This document shows, piece by piece, positions 7,512-13,414 of a stretch of 13,414 nt of DNA. A program made the position numbers and the translations under genes. This stretch comes from Oceanihabitans sp. (GTDB lineage Bacteria > Bacteroidota > Bacteroidia > Flavobacteriales > Flavobacteriaceae). Position 1 is the first letter of the stretch. Each line of letters starts with the position of its first letter. The DNA lies in NCBI GenBank assembly GCA_018067265.1, contig JAGPUY010000309.1, positions 1-13,414 of the forward strand, given 5' to 3'. The notes under the pieces were generated by a model, which worked only from the letters and a program-made list of their open reading frames with translations, did not search any database and was not told the DNA's origin.

Positions 7512-7536
7512 ACCTATTTTATGAAGATATACGTAT
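7500..7536. repeat. left arm of an imperfect inverted repeat
   Basis: Starting at ATGCTCTTT (7500-7508), which encodes the last three ThiF residues, this arm matches the reverse complement of 7746-7786. The identical blocks are ATGCTCTTT, TAAA, TTTTA and TGAAG, in the same order with small gaps. The thiF stop (7509-7511) lies inside it. The two arms enclose about 290 bp. This could be a decayed small mobile element (MITE-like) or a local inverted duplication of the thiF end. No target-site duplication was found. Confidence 0.5.
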
Positions 7537-7786
7537 AAAGTGTTGTATCCAATACAAGCATCCACAGGATTATTTTATTCGTATAGCCTAAAGTATGGAC
7601 GCTCCATGCTGCAACTAAAACGGATTCTTTTTCTAAACCATGACCATCAAAAAAGCCCTTAGTAGCAGAACCATCAAGAGCTTGACAGACGTCTGAAATA
7701 GATTTAGAATTTTTGCGTTCAGAAATGTATTTCATGAAATTTACAATGCGAACAACCTTCAAATAAAACGTTTTATTAAAGAGCAT
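7514..7786 (-). CDS. doubtful hypothetical protein inside the inverted-repeat segment
   Basis: A 90-residue frame on the minus strand starting at the ATG of the right repeat arm (MLFNKTFYLK) and ending 3 nt from the thiF stop. I do not recognise it. The middle is hydrophilic (SERKNSKSISDVCQALDGS) and the C-terminus is hydrophobic (LWMLVLDTTLYTYIFI), which might form one membrane segment. Its codons look reasonable, but its start and end both lie in the inverted repeat, so it may simply be what the element or duplication carries, or a chance reading frame. It lies in the 406-nt gap between thiF and the LytTR regulator. Confidence 0.25.
   Translation of the reverse strand: MLFNKTFYLKVVRIVNFMKYISERKNSKSISDVCQALDGSATKGFFDGHGLEKESVLVAAWSVHTLGYTNKIILWMLVLDTTLYTYIFIK
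7746..7786. repeat. right arm of the imperfect inverted repeat, with a 16-bp palindrome
   Basis: This is the inverted partner of 7500-7536. Within it, AATAAAACGTTTTATT (7762-7777) is a perfect 16-bp palindrome, followed by AAAGAGCA and an eight-T run (7786-7793). The palindrome plus T run could end thiF transcription from the left, although a loop-free A/T stem of this kind is weak. Confidence 0.45.
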
Positions 7787-7839
7787 TTTTTTTATAGAAA
7801 TCGGAATAAAGATTATACTTCCCTCCTAGATACTTCCAT

Positions 7840-7863
7840 AAAAAGTGTTTATGCGTTCGCATA
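7840..7863 (-). terminator. weak terminator candidate after the LytTR regulator gene
   Basis: On the minus strand TATGCG and CGCATA (7858-7863 and 7850-7855) form a short hairpin, followed after 5 nt by five T (7844-7840). It lies 55 nt beyond the regulator stop codon. With a usable stem of only about 5 bp, support is modest. I see nothing else structured between 7794 and 7917. Confidence 0.3.
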
Positions 7864-7917
7864 TATTTGAGAAATAAGAGTCATGAACCGGCTTTGTTGG
7901 TTGCATTAATATTTAGG

Positions 7918-8655
7918 TTAACTATTATTCCAATTTAAAAATGTTGTGACAAAGTGTTCTTTTTTTCTAAAGGATACCGGTATTTTTTTACCGTTTTTTA
8001 AATGAATAATTCCAGATTTCTCATATTTATCTATAAACTTTAAGTTGACTATAAACGATTGATGTGGACGAATAAAATTAGCTGTAATAAGTCGTGCTTC
8101 AAATTCCTTCAAGGTTTTGGAAACCAAATACTTTTTATTATCACTACAATAAAACGTGGTATATCCTTTATCTGATTCACAGAACATTAATTCCTTTAAA
8201 TCTACCACTTGAAAGCTATCATGAAGCGATAATACTAAGGTGGCATCTTCCTTATTCCAAGCTTCTTTTACGGTTTGTATTTGCAGTCTTTGTGTAGCAA
8301 TAGGTAACTTTTCTACCTTTTTTAATGCTAGTTCCAGTTCTTCTACATCCACAGGTTTTAAAAGATAATCTACAGCTCCCATTTTTAAAGCTTGTAGTGC
8401 AAATTCTTCATAAGCGGTTATAAATATAACCTTAAATGCTAAGTTTTCTGTTTGATCTAAAAAATCGAAAGCAGTACCATCTAAAAGATTAATATCTAAA
8501 AAAATTAAATCTGGTTTACAAGCATTGGCAACTATAACGGCATCTTTTACAGATTCGCACTCGCCAATTACTTCAACTTTAGCATCTATTAATTGTAATA
8601 AATTAAGCAGTCCTTTTCTAATATATGCTTTATCTTCTACTAGTAGTGCCTTCAT
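7918..8655 (-). CDS. LytTR-family response regulator
   Basis: A 245-residue AlgR/LytR-type regulator. The receiver domain (1-120) has the acidic pocket Glu7-Asp8, phospho-acceptor Asp54 (LIFLDINLLDG), switch Thr80 (VIFITAYEEFA) and Lys100 (DYLLKPVD). A LytTR DNA-binding domain spans about 140-240, with the typical FIRPHQSFIVNLKFID and IIHLKNGKKIPVSFRKK. It is almost certainly phosphorylated by the histidine kinase encoded just upstream: the kinase stop and this ATG share one base (TAATG), indicating coupled translation. LytTR proteins usually bind pairs of short direct repeats in promoters. No target repeat is evident in the window, so the regulon is unknown. Confidence 0.95.
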   Translation of the reverse strand: MKALLVEDKAYIRKGLLNLLQLIDAKVEVIGECESVKDAVIVANACKPDLIFLDINLLDGTAFDFLDQTENLAFKVIFITAYEEFALQALKMGAVDYLLKPVDVEELELALKKVEKLPIATQRLQIQTVKEAWNKEDATLVLSLHDSFQVVDLKELMFCESDKGYTTFYCSDNKKYLVSKTLKEFEARLITANFIRPHQSFIVNLKFIDKYEKSGIIHLKNGKKIPVSFRKKEHFVTTFLNWNNS

Positions 8656-10841
8656 TATGCTACAGTTTTATACGGAATTATTAAAGTAACAATGGTTCCT
8701 TGTTCGTTATATTTCTTTCTATCTTCTATAGCAACAGAGCCTTTCATATTAAAATCTTTAGATAATACTTCTAACCGTTCCGAAGTTATTAGTGTAGATA
8801 ATGATTTTTTATGTGTATTCTTTCCTTCTTTCTTAGAAGCAACTCCTACCCCATTATCTATTATAGTACAAATTAGCTTTTTTTCTAAATAACTTAAACG
8901 AATATCTATTTTTCTGTTTTCATTTTGATCTACAAAGGCGTGCTCTATAGCATTTTCTACAAAGGGCTGAATGAGCATTGGTGGCACTTCAAATAAAGGG
9001 ATATCAATGTTATCTTCGACTAAAACAGTAGATTGATAGGCGTCATTTTCTAAATTCTGAAGGGCTAAATAATTTTGAATGGCTTTCAATTCTTGAGATA
9101 AGGAAACCGTTTTGTCTCTGGAGTTTTCTAATATAATACGGAGTAATTTTGAAAATTTCGAAAGATAATAAACAGATTTTTTTTCTTCTTTATTTAAAAT
9201 CATGCCTTGCAAAACGGAAAGCGAGTTAAATATAAAGTGAGGCGTCATTTGAGAACGCAACAACTTTTGCTCGATGACTATATTTTGCGTTTTAGATTTT
9301 ATGTTTTTTAATTTTTGATAGAAAATAATGCTTCCCAAAAGAATGGAAACCAAAAGAAAACCTATAATTGCCCATAAATAATCTTGCTTAGATTTTTGTA
9401 AATCTTTACTAGTCGCTGTTACTACTTGTGTTAATTGTAATTCTCTAATACGAGCAGAATCTAATTGTTGCTTGTATTTGTATTCGTATTCTAATTGCGT
9501 AATCTTTTCAATATTTTCTTTATTAAAAAGGCTGTCCTGGAGTGCTTTAAACTTTTGATGGTTTATATACGCTTTTTTATAATCTCCTTGATGTTCATAA
9601 ATTTGAAAAAGTAATTCGGAAGCTTTTTTTTGAGATGGAAGCACTTTCAAATTATTAGCAATCTCTTCCCCTTTTAAAGTATAGGAAAGTGCTTTTTTAT
9701 ATTGCTTTTCCTCCAAATAGGTTGCTGCAATTCCTAAATAGTTTTGCGCTAAGCTTTGTTGGTCACCAATTTCTTTACTAATGTCCATCGACTTTATATA
9801 ATTCTCTCGTGCAATCGCTGGTTTTTTAAGTAGTAAGTGAACTGCAGCAATGTTCTTTAAACAGGTAGAAGTTTGTTTTACAGCATTAATATCTTGACTT
9901 ATCACTAAAGATTCGTTAATAAATTGAAGCGCTTTTGTGTATTCCTTTTTGCTTTTATATATAAGACCTATGTTTGCTTTATTGGTTGCTATTAGGCTTT
10001 TACTTCCGTTGTTGGACTGAAAATCTATAGACTGCTTGTGATACGCTAAAGCTTTATCATATTTACCCATAGATCTATAGACAGTACCAAGACTATTGAG
10101 TGCATTTGACATGCCAATGGTATCTCCTTCTTTTTCTAAATACGCTAAGGCTTGTTTATAATGTTCTATCGCAAGCGGGAAATTTCCTAAATATTTATAA
10201 ACAATACCTAGGTTACTAAGCGCATACGGAATACCATATTCGTGGTTTATTTCTCTACTATACTTTAATCCTTTTTTATAATTAGAAATAGCTTCCGGAT
10301 ATTGTCCTGTTTCTGCATATATAGTTCCTATGTTTAATAAACTTGCAACCAGTTTTTTCTTAGCATGCATGGCTTCATATATTAGCAATGCTTTATTGTA
10401 ATAGTTTAATGCCTCATCATACTGTGATTGCTGATAGTGTGAGACTCCTATTGCATTATATAAAGACGCCATTCCCTTTTCATCATTAAGACTGTCAAAT
10501 AATTTAAGAGACTGCTTATAATAATCTAACCCGGCAGCATAGTTAGATTTTCTACTTTCAATAATGCCTTTTATATAAAAAATATTAGCTTTCCCTCTCG
10601 TAAAGTTTAAGCTATCATTTATGGCTTCGGCTTCGTCAATATATAAATTTGTTAATTTCATATCTCGTTGAAAATAGGTAAATGCCAAATCGTATAAAAT
10701 ATCTGCTCTTGTAGTATCGCGTTCTTTATGATTTTGTAATTCTACATGAAGACTATCCATATATTTATTTTGAGCAATAGCGGAAACTGGAAAAAACAAG
10801 GAGATTATTAAAAATACAATAAGGATGTTAATGATTTTCAT
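8655..10841 (-). CDS. TPR-containing LytS/YpdA-type membrane sensor histidine kinase
   Basis: A 728-residue sensor. It has an N-terminal signal peptide (MKIINILIVFLIISLFFPVS, then AIAQ), about ten tetratricopeptide repeats (residues about 45-440), a charged coiled-coil-like stretch (about 440-485), one membrane segment (about 488-508, WAIIGFLLVSILLGSIIF), and a His_kinase/HATPase module. The phospho-accepting His535 lies in MTPHFIFNSL, the N box is QPFVENAIEHAF (625-636) and the G1 box DNGVG (662-666). The G2 glycine region reads KSLSTLITSERL, without glycine. The TPRs are placed in the periplasm, suggesting sensing of a peptide or protein partner. The frame extends to a TTG at 10850, but the ATG at 10841 gives a clean signal peptide and is preferred. 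The gene is coupled to the LytTR regulator; the ligand is unknown. Confidence 0.93.
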   Translation of the reverse strand: MKIINILIVFLIISLFFPVSAIAQNKYMDSLHVELQNHKERDTTRADILYDLAFTYFQRDMKLTNLYIDEAEAINDSLNFTRGKANIFYIKGIIESRKSNYAAGLDYYKQSLKLFDSLNDEKGMASLYNAIGVSHYQQSQYDEALNYYNKALLIYEAMHAKKKLVASLLNIGTIYAETGQYPEAISNYKKGLKYSREINHEYGIPYALSNLGIVYKYLGNFPLAIEHYKQALAYLEKEGDTIGMSNALNSLGTVYRSMGKYDKALAYHKQSIDFQSNNGSKSLIATNKANIGLIYKSKKEYTKALQFINESLVISQDINAVKQTSTCLKNIAAVHLLLKKPAIARENYIKSMDISKEIGDQQSLAQNYLGIAATYLEEKQYKKALSYTLKGEEIANNLKVLPSQKKASELLFQIYEHQGDYKKAYINHQKFKALQDSLFNKENIEKITQLEYEYKYKQQLDSARIRELQLTQVVTATSKDLQKSKQDYLWAIIGFLLVSILLGSIIFYQKLKNIKSKTQNIVIEQKLLRSQMTPHFIFNSLSVLQGMILNKEEKKSVYYLSKFSKLLRIILENSRDKTVSLSQELKAIQNYLALQNLENDAYQSTVLVEDNIDIPLFEVPPMLIQPFVENAIEHAFVDQNENRKIDIRLSYLEKKLICTIIDNGVGVASKKEGKNTHKKSLSTLITSERLEVLSKDFNMKGSVAIEDRKKYNEQGTIVTLIIPYKTVA

Positions 10842-10936
10842 AGGAAACAAGGACGTATTTTAAGCTAATTAACAATATAATCTTAATTGTTATTTATAAA
10901 AACCAGAATATAAGATATCTGATAGAAACAAAAAAC

Positions 10937-10984
10937 TAAATAAAGAACAAAACCGCAAGCTCTTTAATTAAAACGCTTGCGGTT
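10937..10984 (-). terminator. intrinsic terminator of the LRR-protein gene
   Basis: On the minus strand AACCGCAAGC (10984-10975) pairs perfectly with GCTTGCGGTT (10960-10951), a 10-bp GC-rich stem with a 14-nt loop, followed by TTTGTTCTTTATTT. It lies 58 nt after the stop of the LRR gene. It separates that gene from the kinase operon, whose promoter should then lie between about 10842 and 10936. No convincing promoter boxes are seen there. Confidence 0.85.
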
Positions 10985-11041
10985 ACTAAAATAAGGGAAA
11001 CCAAAGTAGCTAATAAAATGATTAATAGCATAATAAATAAT

Positions 11042-11914
11042 TTACTTTGCAAACTTTTTAGTAAGTTTCCCTGTATCAAAATTAAGTTCTAAAATATAAA
11101 TCCCACTAGACAACGCATCTATTGCTATAGTACTATTGGTACCTTTTTTTACTTTAGCACCTGTAATACTGTAAATGGTATAGTTTTCTAATCTAGCTAT
11201 ACCTGTAGAGATTATCTTTAATGCATCCAAAGTAGTAACAACTTTTACCTCGTTAGCTAACTCAAAATCAGAGATACTTAATGCATTTTCAGTTACCGAC
11301 ATAAAACCAGTCCATAAAGCACCAGCATCGGTAACGTATGCTCCCATAGTACCAGCTGGTATGTGTAAATGAATACCACTACGAAGACTATTAATAGTAC
11401 TACTACCAAAAGTATCGTTAGTTCCTGTAATTATAGTAGGTGGTGTTGCGCTTTCAGAAAAAACATCCGTTAAAGATAGATTCTCAGTAAAAACTGCAAA
11501 ACCCATATAGGTAACACTAGCTGGTATAGTAATACTCGTCAAAGCAGCATAACGAAAAGCAGCATCACCTATACTAGTAACGTTATTACCAATAATAACA
11601 TTATCTAGATTGTAATTTTGGACAAAAGCACCAACACCAATTGTAAGAACACTGTCAGGAATAATAACACTAGTTAAATCATTATTTTGAAATGCAGTAG
11701 TGCCAATAGCAGTAACACTATAAGTTGTTGTGGCATTATCAACAGTTGCAGGAATAGCAACATCTGAACCACCATTAGCGAAATCATAACCTGTAACTTC
11801 AACAGTATTTGTACCAGAAACGGTATATTCTATAAAATTAGCATCTGTAAACGTTTGCGAATGCCCTATTATAGTTATAAATAGAGCCATTAAAATAAGT
11901 AGTGATTTTTTCAT
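11042..11914 (-). CDS. secreted BspA-like leucine-rich-repeat protein with T9SS sorting domain
   Basis: A 290-residue secreted protein. The N-terminus is a signal peptide (MKKSLLILMALFITIIGHSQ) with likely cleavage after HSQ. Residues about 25-65 are beta-rich. Then follow three to four BspA/LRR_5-type repeats (about 65-160): SVTAIGTTAFQNNDLTSVII, NVTSIGDAAF, LTSITIPASVT and so on. The last about 70 residues (220-290) form a Por-type C-terminal sorting domain with IYSITGAKVKKG, LSSGIYILEL and the basic end KLTKKFAK, marking export by the type IX system and attachment at, or release from, the cell surface. BspA-like proteins often take part in adhesion or protein binding, but the partner here is unknown. 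It is a single-gene unit with its own terminator. Confidence 0.9.
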   Translation of the reverse strand: MKKSLLILMALFITIIGHSQTFTDANFIEYTVSGTNTVEVTGYDFANGGSDVAIPATVDNATTTYSVTAIGTTAFQNNDLTSVIIPDSVLTIGVGAFVQNYNLDNVIIGNNVTSIGDAAFRYAALTSITIPASVTYMGFAVFTENLSLTDVFSESATPPTIITGTNDTFGSSTINSLRSGIHLHIPAGTMGAYVTDAGALWTGFMSVTENALSISDFELANEVKVVTTLDALKIISTGIARLENYTIYSITGAKVKKGTNSTIAIDALSSGIYILELNFDTGKLTKKFAK

Positions 11915-11944
11915 AAGGAATAGGTTTTATAAGTTTATATAAAG

Positions 11945-11953
11945 CCAAAGTAG
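11945..11953 (-). promoter_or_regulatory. candidate promoter element of the LRR-protein gene
   Basis: CTACTTTGG on the minus strand is identical to the element before the thi riboswitch and resembles the Bacteroidota -7 box. It would give a leader of roughly 25 nt before the ATG at 11914. ACTGTGTT also precedes both copies, but at different distances, so it cannot be the -33 box in both. Weak evidence. Confidence 0.3.
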
Positions 11954-12117
11954 TTGTATGAAACACAGTAAAAAATAGGAAATATTTTTTTGTTAGGTTT
12001 TAAGCAATAAGCGTTGGGATGGACTTGATATGCGTTATTTTCTTATGGGAAATTATTGGTGTATCGTATAACTGGTGTTGAAAAAATAAGAGGGAAAGTG
12101 GGTTTTTGTAGTATTGA

Positions 12118-12156
12118 ATTTCATTCGAATCATTTATTGCATAATTCGAATGAAAT
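12118..12156. repeat. 13-bp perfect inverted repeat / paired ATTCGAAT palindromes
   Basis: ATTTCATTCGAAT (12118-12130) is the exact reverse complement of ATTCGAATGAAAT (12144-12156), with a 13-nt spacer. Each arm also contains ATTCGAAT, itself an 8-bp palindrome, and the two copies start 21 bp apart (two helical turns). It lies 48 nt downstream of the S1-like gene and upstream of the LRR gene. As RNA it could be a terminator stem for the S1-like gene, but no U tract follows on either strand. As DNA it could be an operator for a dimeric regulator. I see nothing else in the 289-nt gap (11915-12203) apart from the promoter-like site. Confidence 0.7.
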
Positions 12157-12203
12157 AGCTTATTGTTTAGGTGAAATTTTATTAGGTCGAGTACTTTTAG
12201 TAA

Positions 12204-13414
12204 TTAAGAGTTGAATGTATTTGTATGAGAAACTATAATCCTCGATTTATTTTTATCTATTTCTAATAATTTAAATTTAATTATATCTTTAATTTTCACA
12301 ATTTCTCCATCTTTCTTTTTCATATGCCTTGATGGACAAATTACAGCAAGATTTGTATCACCTTCTATTTTTATTATCCCTGTTCCATTATTTATTTTAA
12401 GAACAATCCCATCAAAAACATTACCTATTTTAATTTTATTTATAAAATCAGAACTAGGTTTTTTATTTTTTTCTCTAAATTTTAAACTCTTGTCCTTCTT
12501 CTTAATTGTGAAATTTAAATTTAATCTTATTTTTTTTTGTGAAGAATCTATAAAAACAACTTTAGATAATATTTCTTTACCTATTTCAAGACTAGAAAAT
12601 AAATTATTAGGGATTTTTGATTTATGGACAAAACCTTCAACACCTGTTAGAATTTCTATAACTGCACCTGCAGGTATTAATTTACTTATTTTACCTTTTA
12701 TTGTTTTTCCTTTACTTATCTTTAAATCAATATCCTTCCAGGGGTCTTGCTGTAACTGCTTGATGCTAAGTGACATTTTATGGTTTCGTCTGTCTAATGT
12801 TAAGATTTTTGCTTCTATTTCATCTCCAAGACTCACAAATTCACTTGCTGAAATAAAGTTTGTGGACCAAGACATTTCTGATGCGTGAATTAACCCTTCA
12901 ACACCACCTTCTACTTCTATAAATGCACCATAATTGACTATTACTGTTACCTTACCTTTAACTTTCTTTCCAACTTTATAATTGTCACCTAAAATTTCCC
13001 ATGGATGCTTGGTCAACTGCTTAAGACCTAATTGAATTCTAGATTTGTTTTCATCAAAATCAAGAATTACAAGGATTAGTTTTTGGGCAAGTTTTACAAT
13101 TTCATTTGGATGATTAATTCTTGACCAAGATAAGTCTGTAATATGGATTAACCCATCTAAACCTCCAAGATCAATGAATACACCATAAGAAGTAATGTTT
13201 TTAACAATTCCGGAAAGAATAAGCCCTTTTTTTAATCTTGATAATAATTCACTTTTTTGTTTTTCAATTTTTTCTTCATAAATAATTCTATGTGATATTA
13301 TAGCACTTTTGTATTGATGATCAATTTTAACTATTTTAAAATCCATTGTTTTATCAATATATAATTCATAATCAGGTATACTATAATTCTCAATTTGAGA
13401 CCCAGGTAAGAAAG
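12204..13414 (-). CDS. ribosomal protein S1-like protein, partial (5' end outside window)
   Basis: At least 402 residues of an S1 protein. The frame stays open past the first visible ATG (13346) to the window edge, reading FLPGSQIENYSIPDYELYID, which matches the conserved S1 stretch FLPGSQI...DYD...VGK. The ATG at 13346 is therefore internal. Numbered from that Met, S1 (OB-fold RNA-binding) domains lie at about 39-108 (VKNITSYGVFIDLGGLDGLI, then HITDLSW), 125-196 (VNYGAFIEVEGGVEGLIHAS, then EMSW), 213-278 (divergent, AGAVIEILTGVEGFVHKS) and 307-378 (very divergent, ending IIVSHTNTF). A lysine-rich linker (281-297, KKKDKSLKFREKNKK) separates the last two. The third and fourth visible domains match housekeeping S1 poorly, and the gene looks more AT-rich than its neighbours, so a paralogue is more likely than the main rpsA. 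It could still be rpsA. Confidence 0.85.
   Translation of the reverse strand, partial: FLPGSQIENYSIPDYELYIDKTMDFKIVKIDHQYKSAIISHRIIYEEKIEKQKSELLSRLKKGLILSGIVKNITSYGVFIDLGGLDGLIHITDLSWSRINHPNEIVKLAQKLILVILDFDENKSRIQLGLKQLTKHPWEILGDNYKVGKKVKGKVTVIVNYGAFIEVEGGVEGLIHASEMSWSTNFISASEFVSLGDEIEAKILTLDRRNHKMSLSIKQLQQDPWKDIDLKISKGKTIKGKISKLIPAGAVIEILTGVEGFVHKSKIPNNLFSSLEIGKEILSKVVFIDSSQKKIRLNLNFTIKKKDKSLKFREKNKKPSSDFINKIKIGNVFDGIVLKINNGTGIIKIEGDTNLAVICPSRHMKKKDGEIVKIKDIIKFKLLEIDKNKSRIIVSHTNTFNS

Noticed and set aside
7890..7920. GGCTTTGTTGG-type sequence resembling an insertion sequence end
   Set aside because: No matching inverted partner, transposase or target duplication is visible; likely chance.
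10842..10850. TTG start at 10850 for the histidine kinase
   Set aside because: The ATG at 10841, three codons later, gives a standard signal peptide starting MKIINIL, and nothing favours the TTG.
12490..12888. 132-aa plus-strand open frame opposite the S1-like gene
   Set aside because: It is antisense to conserved S1 domains, with low-complexity composition caused by the AT-rich complement.
12204..13346. S1-like gene as a complete 380-aa protein starting at 13346
   Set aside because: The frame stays open to the window edge and the upstream residues match conserved S1 sequence, so the gene is partial.
1..13414. CRISPR array, tRNA, rRNA, toxin-antitoxin or phage defence genes
   Set aside because: No spaced identical repeats, cloverleaf sequences, rRNA segments or defence domains were seen on reading the window.

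Overview
The window looks like a low-GC member of the Bacteroidota, most likely the family Flavobacteriaceae. The evidence is the thiamine gene order thiS-thiC-tenI-like-thiD-thiE-thiG-thiH-thiF, poor Shine-Dalgarno sequences, a TPR-containing LytS-type histidine kinase paired with a LytTR regulator, and a secreted protein with a type IX secretion (T9SS) C-terminal domain. Genus and species cannot be told from this sequence.

Positions 1-350 hold the possible 5' end of a divergent minus-strand gene, then a promoter-like site and an AU-rich but complete TPP riboswitch (163-248). A weak attenuator-like hairpin lies between the riboswitch and the first thi gene. Positions 350-7511 form one tightly packed plus-strand operon. 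ThiC makes the pyrimidine (HMP-P) and ThiD phosphorylates it. ThiS, ThiF, ThiG and ThiH make the thiazole: ThiF activates the sulfur carrier ThiS and carries a fused rhodanese domain, ThiH supplies dehydroglycine from tyrosine, and ThiG closes the ring. ThiE joins the two halves. A second ThiE-fold protein that lacks the metal-binding Asp positions of ThiE lies between thiC and thiD and is probably TenI-like. No thiO is present, which fits the use of ThiH.

Positions 7512-7917 are a convergent junction. It holds an imperfect inverted repeat (7500-7536 with 7746-7786) whose outer edge coincides with an early end of ThiF, a 16-bp perfect palindrome, a doubtful 90-aa minus-strand reading frame and a weak minus-strand terminator candidate.

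Positions 7918-10841 encode, on the minus strand, a membrane histidine kinase with about ten TPRs followed by a LytTR response regulator, coupled by a 1-nt overlap (TAATG). A strong minus-strand intrinsic terminator (about 10937-10984) separates this pair from the gene upstream. That gene (11042-11914, minus) encodes a secreted BspA-like leucine-rich-repeat protein with a T9SS sorting domain.

Positions 11915-12203 are non-coding and hold a 13-bp perfect inverted repeat built from two ATTCGAAT palindromes spaced 21 bp apart. From 12204 to the right edge lies a minus-strand ribosomal protein S1-like gene. Its frame stays open beyond the first visible ATG (13346) to the edge, so the gene is partial. 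Its last two S1 domains are unusually divergent, suggesting a paralogue rather than the housekeeping S1.

The thi operon and the two-component pair are known kinds of system. I see no clearly new system. The best leads are the degenerate ThiE-like protein, the ThiF without its zinc cysteines, the inverted-repeat junction after thiF and the divergent S1 paralogue.
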